This document shows, one piece after another, positions 34,440-44,232 of a stretch of 64,000 nt of DNA. Where the stretch lies: contig CAWBHA010000006.1 of the NCBI GenBank assembly GCA_963788585.1, positions 434,001 through 498,000 on the forward strand, written 5' to 3'. The notes beneath the pieces were generated by a model. It worked only from the letters and a program-made list of their open reading frames with translations. It made no database searches and had not been told where the DNA came from. Each line of letters opens with the position of its first letter. The first letter of the stretch is position 1. The translations under genes and the position numbers were made by a program. The DNA is from Bog-473 sp963788585 (lineage in GTDB: Bacteria > Actinomycetota > Acidimicrobiia > Acidimicrobiales > RAAP-2).

Positions 34440-35565
34440 GTGCACAACGATCTCTGCGAACGCCTCGGCATCGAGTTCCCGATCTTCGCCTTCACCCACT
34501 GCCGAGACGTGGCGGCCGCCGTGTCGAACGCCGGCGGGATGGGCGTGCTCGGTGCCGTCGGCTTCAGTGCGGACGAGCTCGAGGTCGAACTGTCCTGGCT
34601 CGACGAGCACGTCGGCGACAACCCCTACGGCGTCGACATCGTGATACCCGGCAAGTACGAGGGCATGGACGAGATCGACCCGGTCAAGCTCGAAGCCGAG
34701 CTGCGGGCGATGATCCCCGAGGAGCACCGGACCTTCGCCAAGAAGATCCTCGCCGACCACGGCGTGCCCGAGCTCGACAGCGGGCCTCGGCGCGAGCTGC
34801 TCGGCTGGACGGCCGCCACCGCGGCCCCGCTGGTCGAGGTCATCCTGCGCCACCCCAAGGTCAAGCTCGTGGCCAACGCGCTCGGCACGCCCCCCGACGA
34901 CGTCATCGCCCAGGTGCACGACCACGGGATGCTCATGGCGGCGCTGGCCGGCTCGGTCAAGCACGCGCTGAACCACAAGCGCGGCGGGCGTCGACATCGT
35001 GATCTGCCAGGGCTCAGAAGGCGGGGGCCACACCGGCGACGTCGGGTCGATCGTGCTGTGGCCCGAGGTCATCGACGCGGTGGCGCCGCTGCCCGTGCTG
35101 GCGGCGGGCGGCATCGGGTCGGGCCGCCAGATGGCCGCCGCCATGGTGATGGGCGCGTCCGGCGTCTGGACCGGGTCGCTCTGGCTGACCGTCGAGGAGG
35201 CCGACGTGCCGCCCAAGCAGATGGAGTCGTACCTGAAGGCGACGTCGCGGGACACGGTGCGGTCGCGCTCGTTCACCGGCAAGCCCTGCCGCCTGCTCAA
35301 GAACGACTGGACCGACGCCTGGGAGGCGCCGGGCAACCCGAAGCCGCTCGGCATGCCGCTCCAGATGATGGTCGCCATCGAGTGTGTGTCGCGGGGCCAC
35401 GCCTATCCCGAGGAGGCACGGGACGTGAACTTCAACCCGTGCGGCCAGATCATCGGGCGAGCGACGCAGGTGCGCCGCACGAAGGACGTGGTGCTGGGGA
35501 TGGTCGAGGAGTACATCGAGGCGACCGAACGGCTGCAGCTGGTGAACGAGGGCGCGACGACCTGA
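34440..35565 (+). CDS. Nitronate monooxygenase/NPD-family flavoprotein; one frame break
   Basis: FMN-dependent TIM-barrel oxidoreductase of about 374 residues. The N-terminal half has LCERLGIEFPIFAFTHC and VSNAGGMGVLGAVGF. The second half has ICQGSEGGGHTGDVGS and PVLAAGGIGSGRQMAAAMVMGASGVWTG, the phosphate-binding part. The frame breaks near 34985, where one extra G in HALNHKR-AGVDIV shifts the reading. GTG 34440 has AGGAGG about 8 nt upstream. NPD proteins of this type occur in steroid and lipid catabolic regulons, which fits the operator upstream; the true substrate is unknown. Confidence 0.83.
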
Positions 35566-35674
35566 CCGACGGGGTTCCACGCGGAAAGCCTCCGGCGACG
35601 CCACGCGGGGTGGCAGGATCGACTCCGTGCTGCGCCAAGACCTCGGACCTCAGGCCGTGTTCGGAAGGAGCGAC

Positions 35675-36183
35675 GTGGCGCTGCCCCGGCGTGTCGTCGG
35701 GGTGCCCGCTACGGCCTCGCTCTCGGCACGATCACCCTCTTGTTGACCGTGCCAGCCTGCAGCTCCCCGACGTCCACAACTCGGGTGACGTCCACGTCCA
35801 CGTCCACGTCCGCACCGACGTCCACGTCCGCACCCTCCTCGGTCACCTTTGCGCAAGGCTCCGGCGCCGAGGTCGCCGCCTGCGAATCCGATGCCAAGAC
35901 CCTCGAGACGGCACTCGACGCCTACATGGCCGAGAAGGGCGCCTATCCGTCACCGCCGGCACCCTGGAGCGCCGCGACGTACGCCACCAATTTCGCGCCG
36001 TTGACGGCCGGTGGTGGTGGAGGCCCCTTCCTCCCCGGCCCCCCGTCAACGAAGTTCTACGTGATCGAGTATGACGCGTCAGGCCACGTCTGGATCGCCC
36101 CACCGGGTGCCTACGGCGCGACGTACAACCCCGCCCAGAGCTTCGATGCGAACGAGGACGTCTGCTTGCCCGCGGTCGGATAA
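35675..36183 (+). CDS. Putative lipoprotein with Thr-Ser repeats; one frame break
   Basis: Secreted or membrane-anchored protein of about 169 residues. The conserved part (35740-36183) starts LLTVPACSS, a lipobox, then a Thr-Ser/Ala-Pro repeat coded by tandem ACGTCC units (about 35786-35840). Next come a helix (KTLETALDAYMAEKGAYP) that resembles pilin-like or type II secretion domains, and FYVIEYDASGHVWIAPPG. No start exists in that frame. A GTG at 35675 with AAGGAG gives MALPRRVV, and adding one base near 35700 joins it to RYGLALGTITLLLT as a complete signal peptide. Confidence 0.6.
35786..35840 (+). repeat. ACGTCC microsatellite inside the lipoprotein gene
   Basis: Imperfect tandem hexamers (ACGTCC with two GCACC interruptions) encode Thr-Ser repeats just after the lipobox. 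Hexamer slippage would change linker length without shifting the frame. Confidence 0.6.
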
Positions 36184-36450
36184 CCACGGCGGATGGACCT
36201 GCTCCATCGTGGACCCGTTCGGGACGCCGACAATGTGGTTCTGGCAGTGCGTGCTCGTCACGTGGGGCCTGGTGCTGGCGGGGGCCCCGCTGGCCGGCGC
36301 CCTGACGCGCCCCGTCGCAGCGCCGAACGCGCCCCCCTCCGTCCGGCCGGGGATACCCCGCTTCGCCAGGCCGGATCCCGTACCAAACCACTGAGATTCA
36401 TCGGACACGCGGGCGTCGGCGCCGGCGGGTGACGACCTAAGGTCGGCCGC

Positions 36451-37117
36451 ATGGAACTGCACGAGGCTCTGTATACGACGCCGCGCCATGCGCAGGGTCC
36501 GTCCGGATCCGATCCCCCTCGACGTCCAGGCCCGCATCCTCGATGCGGCCGTGCATGCCCCGTCCGGCGGCAACCAGCAGAACTGGCGCTTCCTCCTGCT
36601 CGACGACCCGGCGAAGAAGGCGGCCCTGGCCCCGCTGTACCAGCACGCCATGGGCGAGCTGTGGAAGACCATCTACAAGGCCCAGATCGACGCCGCCCAC
36701 GCCGACCCCGACGCCCCGGAATCCGTCCAGGTCCTGAAGGTCCAGCGCTCGGCCCAGTGGCTGGCCGACCACTTCGAGGACGTCCCGCTCTACCTGTTCC
36801 CGTTCAGCCAGCACGACCCGACGGGCGGCTCCATCTATCCGGCGGTGTGGAGCGCGATGCTGGCCGCCCGGGCCGAGGGCGTCGGCAGCTGCCTCACCGC
36901 GCTGCTGCAGTTCTTCCACCCGAACGAGACGTTCGAGATCCTCGGCGTGCCCGCCGACGAGGGCTGGATCCTCTCGGGCACCGTCAGCTTCGGCTACCCC
37001 ACCGGCACCTGGGGCGTCGGCACCCGGCGCCCGGTGCAGGACGTCTCGCACCGCAACACGTGGGGCGACCCCGTCGGCTTCGAGGTGCACGAACCCCTGT
37101 GGCCCGGCCCCGGCTGA
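36451..37117 (+). CDS. Nitroreductase-family flavoprotein; frame break near the start
   Basis: FMN-binding oxidoreductase of about 221 residues. Conserved parts are RILDAAVHAPSGGNQQNWRF, a central hydrophobic dimer region, VGSCLTALLQF, and the FMN-phosphate-contacting SFGYPTGTWG tail. The ATG at 36488 cuts the usual N-terminus. ATG 36451 gives MELHEALYTT, which joins to RAMRRVRPDPI if one extra C near 36481 is removed, matching the family N-terminus. Its TGA overlaps the ATG of the carboxylase gene (TGATG). Confidence 0.8.
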
Positions 37118-38958
37118 TGCCGACGCCCGTCACGGCGTCCTTCGCCGGCACCGTGTTGCGCGTCGAGATCGCCCCGGGCGACCACGTCCCCGCCGGCGCC
37201 GTCCTCGTCGTGCTCGAGTCGATGAAGATGGAGCATCTGGTCGAGGCCGCCACGTCGGGCCGCATCGACTCGGTCGCGGTGGCACCCGGCGCCACCGTGC
37301 AGGACCGGCGACGTCCTCTTCTCGATGACCGAGACCGCAGACCGATCCCGTCCCCGTCCCCCGTCCCGGGTTCCGCCACGGCCCCGCGACGATCGTCCGT
37401 CCCGAGCTGGCCGAGCTCCGGGCGCGCGTCGCCGGCACGCTCGACGCCGGCCGGCCCGCGGCGACGGAGCGCCGCCACGCGTCGGGCCGGCGCACGGCGC
37501 GCGAGAACGTCGAGGACCTCTGCGACCCCGGCAGCTTCGAGGAGTACGGAGGGCTGGTCATCGCCGCCCAACGGGCGCGCCGGAGCACGGAGGACCTCGT
37601 GGCCAACACGCCGGCCGACGGCCTCGTCGCCGGGATCGGACGGGTCAACGGTGATCTCTTTACTCCAGAACGGTCGCGCTGCGCCGTGTTGTCGTACGAC
37701 TACTCCGTCCTCGCCGGCACCCAGGGCCAGATGAACCACAAGAAGAAGGACCGTCTCTTCGGGCTCGTCGAGCGGCTGCGCCTGCCCGTCGTGCTCTTCG
37801 CCGAGGGCGGCGGCGGCCGGCCCGGCGACACCGACACCGCCGCGGTCACCGGCCTCGACACCGAGGCCTTCGCGCGCTTCGGCGCGCTGAGCGGCCGGGT
37901 GCCCCTCGTCGGCGTCGTCTCGGGACGTTGCTTCGCCGGCAACGCCGCGCTCCTCGGATGCTGCCACGTCATCATCGCCACCCCCGACGCCACCATCGGC
38001 ATGGGTGGGCCCGCCATGATCGAGGGCGGCGGGCTCGGCGTCTTCGCCCCGGAGGACGTCGGCCCGGTCTCGGTGCAGGTGCCGAACGGGGTGGTCGATG
38101 TCCTCCGCACCGATGAGAAGGACGCCGTCGAGGCGGGCCGCCAGTGCCTGTCGTACTTCCAGGGCGACGTGACCGCTTGGACGGCGCCGAACCAGGAGCA
38201 GCTCCGGGACGTCGTGCCCCCGGACCGCCGGCGCGTCTACGACGTGCGCCGGGCCATCGAGGTGCTGGCGGACGAGGGGTCGGTGCTCGAGCTGCGGCCG
38301 TCGTTCGCCCCGGGCATGGTCACGGCGTTGGCCCGGGTCGAGGGGCGCCCGATCGGGGTCGTGGCGAACGACCCGCAGCACCTGGCCGGGGCGATCGACG
38401 CGGCGAACGCCGACAAGGCCGCCCGCTTCATGCAGCTGTGCGAGGCGTTCGCCCTGCCGCTCCTCTTCCTGTGCGACACGCCGGGGTTCATGGTCGGGCC
38501 GCAGGCGGAGGAGGCGGCGCTGGTCCGCCACGTCAGCCGGATGTTCGTCGTCGGCGCGTCGCTGACCGTGCCGTTCGCCACCGTCGTCCTGCGCAAGGGC
38601 TACGGCCTCGGCGCGCAGGCCATGGCGGGGGGAGGCTTCCACCAGCCGCTCTTCACGGTGGCCTGGCCCACCGGTGAGCTGGGCGGCATGGGGCTCGAGG
38701 GCGCGGTGCGGCTGGGCTTCCGGCGCGAGCTCGACGCGTATCGAGGACCCGGGCGAGCGAGAGGCCGCCTTCGCCGCCATGGTGTTCCGGGCCTACGAGC
38801 ACGGCAAGGCGTTGCACGTGGCCGAGCACTTCGAGATCGACGACGTGATCGACCCGGCGGTCACCCGGGCGCGCTTCGTGCACGCCCTCGATGCGTCCGG
38901 CCCCCGCACGCACTGGTCGTCGGAACGACCGCGCCGTCCCTTCGTCGACACGTGGTGA
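37117..38958 (+). CDS. Biotin carrier-carboxyltransferase fusion of an acyl-CoA carboxylase; three frame breaks
   Basis: The N-terminal 75 residues are a biotinyl domain with K37 in ESMKMEH. A Pro-rich linker leads to a carboxyltransferase domain with the family motif LFAEGGGGRPGDTD, SGRCFAGNAALLG, a C-terminal CDTPGFMVGPQAEE and GYGLGAQAMAGG. Three single-base insertions interrupt it (near 37307, 37343 and 38743). No start codon separates the two parts, so I read one protein of about 612 residues. BCCP then CT resembles the C-terminal half of single-chain long-chain acyl-CoA carboxylases; no biotin carboxylase gene is nearby. Confidence 0.75.
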
Positions 38959-38983
38959 TGGCCGCGGACAGAGGAGGGACGTC

Positions 38984-41452
38984 ATGACGGGATCGGGATC
39001 AGTCGGCGGGGACCGGACGGCGGAGCTCATCGACGCGATGACGCTCGATGAGAAGGCGTCCCTCACCGCCGGCGCCAACCTGTGGTACCTGCCGCCGGTC
39101 GAGCGCCTGGGCATCCCCGCGCTCAAGGTGTCCGACGGCCCCTCGGGCGTCCGGGGCGACAGCCTCGTCGGCCGCCGGTCCCTGTCGCTGCCGTGCGGCA
39201 TGGCCGTCGGCTCGACGTGGAACCCCGACCTGGTCGGGCGCCTCGGCGCGGTCCTCGCCGCCGAGGCCCGCGCCAAGAACGTCAACGTCCTCCTCGGCCC
39301 GACGGTCTGCATCGTCCGCACGCCGCTGGCCGGCCGCACCTTCGAGTCGTTCTCCGAGGACCCGCTGCTCACCGCCCGCCTCGCCGTCGCCTACGTGCGG
39401 GGCGTGCAGGACGGCGGGGTCGCCTGCTGCATCAAGCACTACGCGTGCAACGACCAGGAGCACGAGCGGATGACGATCAGCGCGGAGGTCGAAGAGCGTG
39501 CCCTCCGGGAGATCCACCTCGTCGCCTTCGAACACGCCGTACAGGAGGCCGGCGTCTGGGCCGTGATGACCGCCTACAACAAGGTGAACGGCACCTACTG
39601 CTGCGAGCAGCCGGACCTGCTCGGCTCGATCCTGCGCGACGAGTGGGGCTTCGACGGGCTCGTCGTATCGGACTGGTTCGGCACGCACTCGACGGCGCCG
39701 GCCGCCCTGGCCGGCCTGGACCTCGAGATGCCCGGCCCCTCCGCCTGGTTCGGTCCCACCCTCGCCGCCGCCGTCCGTGACGGCCTCGTCGACGAGTCGG
39801 TCGTGGACGAGAAGGTGCGGCACGTCCTGCGGCTCATGGAACGCGTCGGGATCCTCGACGCCGACCGTGCCACGTCGCCCGACGAGCTCGAGGAGGACGA
39901 CCCCGGCCGGCGGGCCGTGGCGCGCCAGGTCGCCGCCGAGGGGACGGTGCTCCTCGTGAACGACGGCATCCTGCCCCTCGACCCGGCGGCCGTCTCGAGC
40001 GTGGCCGTGATCGGCCCGAACGCCCGCCAGCTCGCCATGGGTGGCGGCAGCTCGGAGGTGACGCCGCACCGCCGGCGCAGCGTGGCCGACGCGCTGGCCG
40101 AGCGGCTGCCGGACACATCGGTGACGTGGGAGGTGGGCTGCCGCATCGAGCGCGGCTTGCCGCCGATCGACATGAGGCTCGTGGGCGCGGGGTTCATGCT
40201 CGAGTACTTCGACAGTCCGGAACAGCCGACGGACTCCTCCGCCCCCGTCGAGGCGGGGATGGCCAACGCGGCGCGGATCCTGTGGCTCGGGCCGCCCCGG
40301 CCCGGTCTGGCGGTCGGCCGGTGCGCGGTGCGGGTCAGGGGCAGCTTCACGCCGGACGTGTCGGGCGCCTGGCGGCTCGGGCTCGAGAGCGCGGGGCGCT
40401 CACTGCTGCGGCTCGACGGCGCCGTGGTCGTCGACAACAGCGACCCGACGCGTGGGCCGGGGTTCTACGGTGCGGGCAGCGAACCGGTCGAGGTGACCGT
40501 CGACCTGGCGGCCGGCCACACCTACGAGCTCGCCGTCGACCTGTGGCCGCGGTCGAGCACGACCCCCATCCTCGGGGTACGTATCGGCGCGTCGCCACCC
40601 GACCCCGGCGACGAGTTCGAACGGGCCGTCCGTGCCGCCGCCGAGGCCGACGTCGCCGTGATGGTCGTGGGCTCCAACGGCGAGTGGGAGTCGGAGGGGC
40701 ACGACCGTCCCGACCTGTCACTGCCCGGGCGCCAGCGGGAGCTGGTCGAAGCCGTCCTCGACGCCAACCCGTCGACGATCGTCGTGATCAATGCGGGCTC
40801 ACCCGTCGACATGGCGTGGGCCGAGCGGGCCGGCGCCGTCCTCGTGGTCTGGTATCCCGGTGAAGAGGGCGCCGACGCGCTGGCCGACATCCTCACCGGT
40901 GCCGCCGAACCGACGGGCCGGCTGCCCGTGACCTTCCCGGCCCGGGTGGAGGACGGACCGGCGGGCCTCGGCATGGAGGGCGAGCGCTATCCAGGCGTGG
41001 AGGGCCGGGTCGTCTACGGCGAGGGCGTGTTGGTCGGCTACCGCTTCTTCGAGACGGCGCGCCTTGCTCCGCTCTTCCCCTTCGGGCACGGCCTCTCCTA
41101 CGGTGACTTCGTCTACGAGGACGTCGAAGCCGACGGCGACCACGTCACCGTGCGCCTGGTCAACAAGGGCCGCCGCCCGGGCACCGAGGTCGTCCAGGTC
41201 TATGTCCGCTCCATCGAGGCGCGGGTACGCCGGCCCGACCGCGAGCTGGCGGCGTTCGCCAAGGTGCACGTCGACGCGGGCGGGGAGGAGACGGTGCGGA
41301 TCGATCTGGGCGCTCCCGCGTTTCGCTATTGGGACGTCGACACCCATCGATGGCGGTCCGATCCCGGCCGCTACGAACTGCTCGTCGGGGCGTCCTCCCG
41401 TGACATCCGGGCGAGCCGCGAGGTCACCTGGGAGGGCGAGCCGACGACATGA
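38984..41452 (+). CDS. Glycoside hydrolase family 3 beta-glucosidase with PA14 insert
   Basis: Exo-acting glycosidase of 822 residues. The N-terminal TIM-barrel domain has KVSDGPSGVRG, ACNDQEHERM and nucleophile D230 in VVSDWFGTHS. The second domain (about 310-390 and 530-670) is split by a PA14-like insert (about 400-530), and a fibronectin III-like domain closes the protein (about 715-815). There is no signal peptide, so it probably acts inside the cell. ATG 38984 has GAGGAGGGA upstream. Its stop overlaps the start of an exporter gene. The frame is intact. Confidence 0.92.
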   Translation: MTGSGSVGGDRTAELIDAMTLDEKASLTAGANLWYLPPVERLGIPALKVSDGPSGVRGDSLVGRRSLSLPCGMAVGSTWNPDLVGRLGAVLAAEARAKNVNVLLGPTVCIVRTPLAGRTFESFSEDPLLTARLAVAYVRGVQDGGVACCIKHYACNDQEHERMTISAEVEERALREIHLVAFEHAVQEAGVWAVMTAYNKVNGTYCCEQPDLLGSILRDEWGFDGLVVSDWFGTHSTAPAALAGLDLEMPGPSAWFGPTLAAAVRDGLVDESVVDEKVRHVLRLMERVGILDADRATSPDELEEDDPGRRAVARQVAAEGTVLLVNDGILPLDPAAVSSVAVIGPNARQLAMGGGSSEVTPHRRRSVADALAERLPDTSVTWEVGCRIERGLPPIDMRLVGAGFMLEYFDSPEQPTDSSAPVEAGMANAARILWLGPPRPGLAVGRCAVRVRGSFTPDVSGAWRLGLESAGRSLLRLDGAVVVDNSDPTRGPGFYGAGSEPVEVTVDLAAGHTYELAVDLWPRSSTTPILGVRIGASPPDPGDEFERAVRAAAEADVAVMVVGSNGEWESEGHDRPDLSLPGRQRELVEAVLDANPSTIVVINAGSPVDMAWAERAGAVLVVWYPGEEGADALADILTGAAEPTGRLPVTFPARVEDGPAGLGMEGERYPGVEGRVVYGEGVLVGYRFFETARLAPLFPFGHGLSYGDFVYEDVEADGDHVTVRLVNKGRRPGTEVVQVYVRSIEARVRRPDRELAAFAKVHVDAGGEETVRIDLGAPAFRYWDVDTHRWRSDPGRYELLVGASSRDIRASREVTWEGEPTT

Positions 41453-42996
41453 CCGACGGCGACCAGTCCGGCGCGGGGACACGGACGCGCGAGACGGCGC
41501 GCCCATGGACGCTGACCTGGGACCGCCTGCTCGTCGAACCACGACGCCCCCAGGCCATACGCGAACGGCCGGACGCCCATTGGTTCGCCGTCGCCGCGGT
41601 CTGCGTCGGCGCGTTCATGGGCCAGCTCGATGCGTCCATCGTCACCGTCGCGCTGCCGACCCTGCAACGGACCTTCGACGTGTCGGTCGGCGCCGTGACC
41701 TGGGTCGGCCTCTCCTACCTGTTGGTCCTGGTCGCGACCGTGACCGCCGTCGGACGGTTCGCGGACATGTGGGGTCGCAAACTCCTCTACGTCTACGGCT
41801 TCGTCATCTTCACCTTCGCTTCCGTCTTGTGCGGGCTGGCACCCGGGCTGGGGGCGTTGTGCGGCTTCCGGGCGCTCCAGGCGGTGGGAGCTGCCATGCT
41901 GCAGGCCAACAGCCTGGCCATCATCGTGTTGGTCGTGCCGGGCCGAGCGCTCGGCCGAGCCATCGGGCTCCAGGGCGCGGCGCAGGCCCTCGGGCTCGCA
42001 TTGGGCCCGTCCGTCGGCGGGCTGCTCCTGGCCGCAGGTGGGTGGCGTCTCATCTTCTTCGTCAATATTCCCTTCGGGGTGTTCGGCGCGGTGGCGGCCA
42101 TCCTGCTGGTGCCCCGGAGCCGCGACCTCATGGCCCGCGTGCGCTTCGACTGGACGGGCCTCGGCATCTTCTTTCCCGCCGTGGCGGCCCTTCTCTCGGC
42201 CATCACGTTCGGCGCGGAGCAAGGGTGGAGCTCGGCGGTGATCGTCGGCCTCTTCGTCGCCGCGGCGGTCCTGGTCGTGCTGTTCGTCTGGCACGAACGC
42301 AGGGATCGCGACCCGATGCTCGACCTGCGGCTGTTCCGGAGCGCCCAGTTCTCCACGGGGATCATCAGCGGAGTCGGCTCGTACCTCGTCATGTTCGGCG
42401 TGCTGCTGTTGGTCCCCTTCTATCTCGAACGGGGCGAGGGCTTCGGGTCCGCCCGCTCGGGCCTCGAGCTCATGGCGATGCCGCTCGCCTTCGGCGCGAT
42501 CGCCCCGTTCGCCGGCCGCCTGGCCGACCGGGTGGGCGCGCGTCCCCTGACGTCGGGCGGGATGGCGATCGTGGCCGCCGCGCTGCTGCTCCTCGGCGCC
42601 CTCGACCCGTCCACCAATGGGTTCCTGATCCTGTTGGCCGCGGTCGGGGTCGGCATGGGCTTGTTCACCTCGCCCAACAACGCATCGATCATGGGCGCCG
42701 CGCCCGGGCACCAGGCCGGCATGGCCTCGGGCGTCCTCAACATGACCCGGGGCACCGGCACGGCACTGGGGCTGGCGTTGACCGGCAGCATCTTCGTCGT
42801 GGCCGGCGGCGATTCCGGTGGCGCGGCCGCCGCGCAACAGGCCTTCAGCACGACCGCGTACGTGCTGGCCGCCATCGCGGCCGCCGCCGGTCTCGTCTCG
42901 GCGCTCCGGGCGAACGGCGCCCTCGCGCGACGCCAGCCTGGCCTCCGTCGAATAACGCGCGCTCGGCGGACGGGCCGCCGACCGTTCCTCTCCTGA
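41449..42996 (+). CDS. DHA2-family (EmrB/QacA-like) MFS exporter
   Basis: Drug:proton antiporter of 515 residues with about 14 membrane helices. It has the family motifs LDASIVTVALPTLQR (helix 1), GRFADMWGRKL (motif A) and LGPSVGGLLLAAGGWRLIFFVNIP (motif C and following). The ATG overlaps the GH3 glucosidase stop (ATGA), so the two are translated together. It could export a glycoside, aglycone or sugar. The frame is intact. Confidence 0.9.
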   Translation: MTDGDQSGAGTRTRETARPWTLTWDRLLVEPRRPQAIRERPDAHWFAVAAVCVGAFMGQLDASIVTVALPTLQRTFDVSVGAVTWVGLSYLLVLVATVTAVGRFADMWGRKLLYVYGFVIFTFASVLCGLAPGLGALCGFRALQAVGAAMLQANSLAIIVLVVPGRALGRAIGLQGAAQALGLALGPSVGGLLLAAGGWRLIFFVNIPFGVFGAVAAILLVPRSRDLMARVRFDWTGLGIFFPAVAALLSAITFGAEQGWSSAVIVGLFVAAAVLVVLFVWHERRDRDPMLDLRLFRSAQFSTGIISGVGSYLVMFGVLLLVPFYLERGEGFGSARSGLELMAMPLAFGAIAPFAGRLADRVGARPLTSGGMAIVAAALLLLGALDPSTNGFLILLAAVGVGMGLFTSPNNASIMGAAPGHQAGMASGVLNMTRGTGTALGLALTGSIFVVAGGDSGGAAAAQQAFSTTAYVLAAIAAAAGLVSALRANGALARRQPGLRRITRARRTGRRPFLS

Positions 42997-44185
42997 TGCC
43001 GTCCTCCTCGACCCTGCCGGGCACCGCATCCCCCGGGCCGGTCCACATGACCAACGAGTCGCTGCTGGCGCTGGTCGCCGAGAAATTCCGGGAGCGTGCC
43101 GCCCTGGAGGGAACGATCAGCGAACTGCTCGGGGAGCTCGGGCGCCGCGAGGCGTTCCGGGACGAGGGCGCGACGTCACTGGAGGCGTGGATCGTGGCGC
43201 GGTGCCATGCGTCGGTGCCGACAGCGCGGGCATTCGCCCAGGTCGCGACGCAGCTTTGGGACCTGCCGCACCTCTCCGCCGGACTGCGAGACGGTGCCAT
43301 CTCGTTCGACCAGGTGCGAGCGGTCGTGGACACGGCGGCGCCGGAGACCGACGCCGAGTACCGCGCCCGCGCCGACGAATGCTCGGTGCGCGAGCTGGCC
43401 GAGCTCGCCCGGGTCAGTGGCCAAAGCCACTCCGAGACTTCGGCGCGGGCCGAGAAGGAGTTCGAGGACCGGTCGCTCCGCTTCAACGACACGTTCCGCA
43501 CCGTCACGGCGCAACTCCCGGCGGAGGCCTACACGGAGGTCCGGACCTGCCTCGAGGGCCGGGCCAGGACGCTCCCTTCCGACGGCGAGACGCGGTGGGA
43601 CCAGAGGTTGTGCGACGCCCTGCTCCTGACGATCCGCTCCACCGTGCGCAGCGTGCACACACCGTATTTCGTGGTGGCGCACGTGCCGATCGAGACGCTG
43701 CTCGAAGAGTCGTCCGAGCTGGCCGGCGAGCTCGAAAGTGGCGGGTTGTTGAGCACCGACGTGGTGCGGCGGATCGCCTGCGATGCCACGATCGCCGTCG
43801 CGGTCGACGACGACGTCGGGCACACGATGTACGAGGGCCGGGCCACCCGAGACCCGACCGACGTCCAGCGGCGCGAGGTGATGCGCCGAGACCGGCACTG
43901 CCGCTTCCCGGGTTGCGCCAACGTCACCTTCACCAATGTGCACCACCTCGATCCGTGGATCCCCGCGGCCGAACCGACATCGACAACCTCGTCCTCCTGT
44001 GCGTCCATCATCATCACCGCGTCCACAGCCGCCAATGGGCGCTCTCCGGCGACGCCAACGGCGAGCTGACCTTCGTCGGGCCAACCGGCCGGGCAATGGC
44101 GTCGCAGCCGTCGCCGATGTGGACCGCCGTGACGGGTCCGGCGGCGAGAAGGGCGGCGAGCCGCCCAGAGCCGGGGACCGGGTAG
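42996..44185 (+). CDS. DUF222/HNH endonuclease-domain protein; one frame break
   Basis: A 13E12-repeat-like protein of about 396 residues. The DUF222 helical region (about 20-280) is followed by an HNH domain, RDRHCRFPGCANVTFTNVHHLDPW, whose second part DNLVLLCVHHHHRVH is one base out of frame. The break lies near 43966. The tail ends at 44185. The ATG overlaps the exporter stop (TGATG); ATG 43047 is an alternative start. These proteins are abundant in actinobacterial genomes and often mobile; target and function are unknown. Confidence 0.78.
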
Positions 44186-44232
44186 CGCAGGACCGTGTCG
44201 GGGCGGGGTCGTCCTCTGGTGTCTCCCGTACC

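Noticed and set aside
36233..36394. 53-residue signal-peptide-like frame between the lipoprotein and nitroreductase genes
   Set aside because: The N-terminus is hydrophobic, but it has no ribosome site and the rest is Pro/Arg-rich shadow-like sequence.
41064..44069. A 1001-residue frame covering the GH3 end, an exporter and the HNH gene
   Set aside because: The first two thirds are Arg/Pro/Gly shadow sequence of intact genes in other frames; only the HNH part is real.
42996..44185. Insertion sequence or transposase
   Set aside because: The HNH/DUF222 protein has no flanking inverted repeats or target duplication that I can see.
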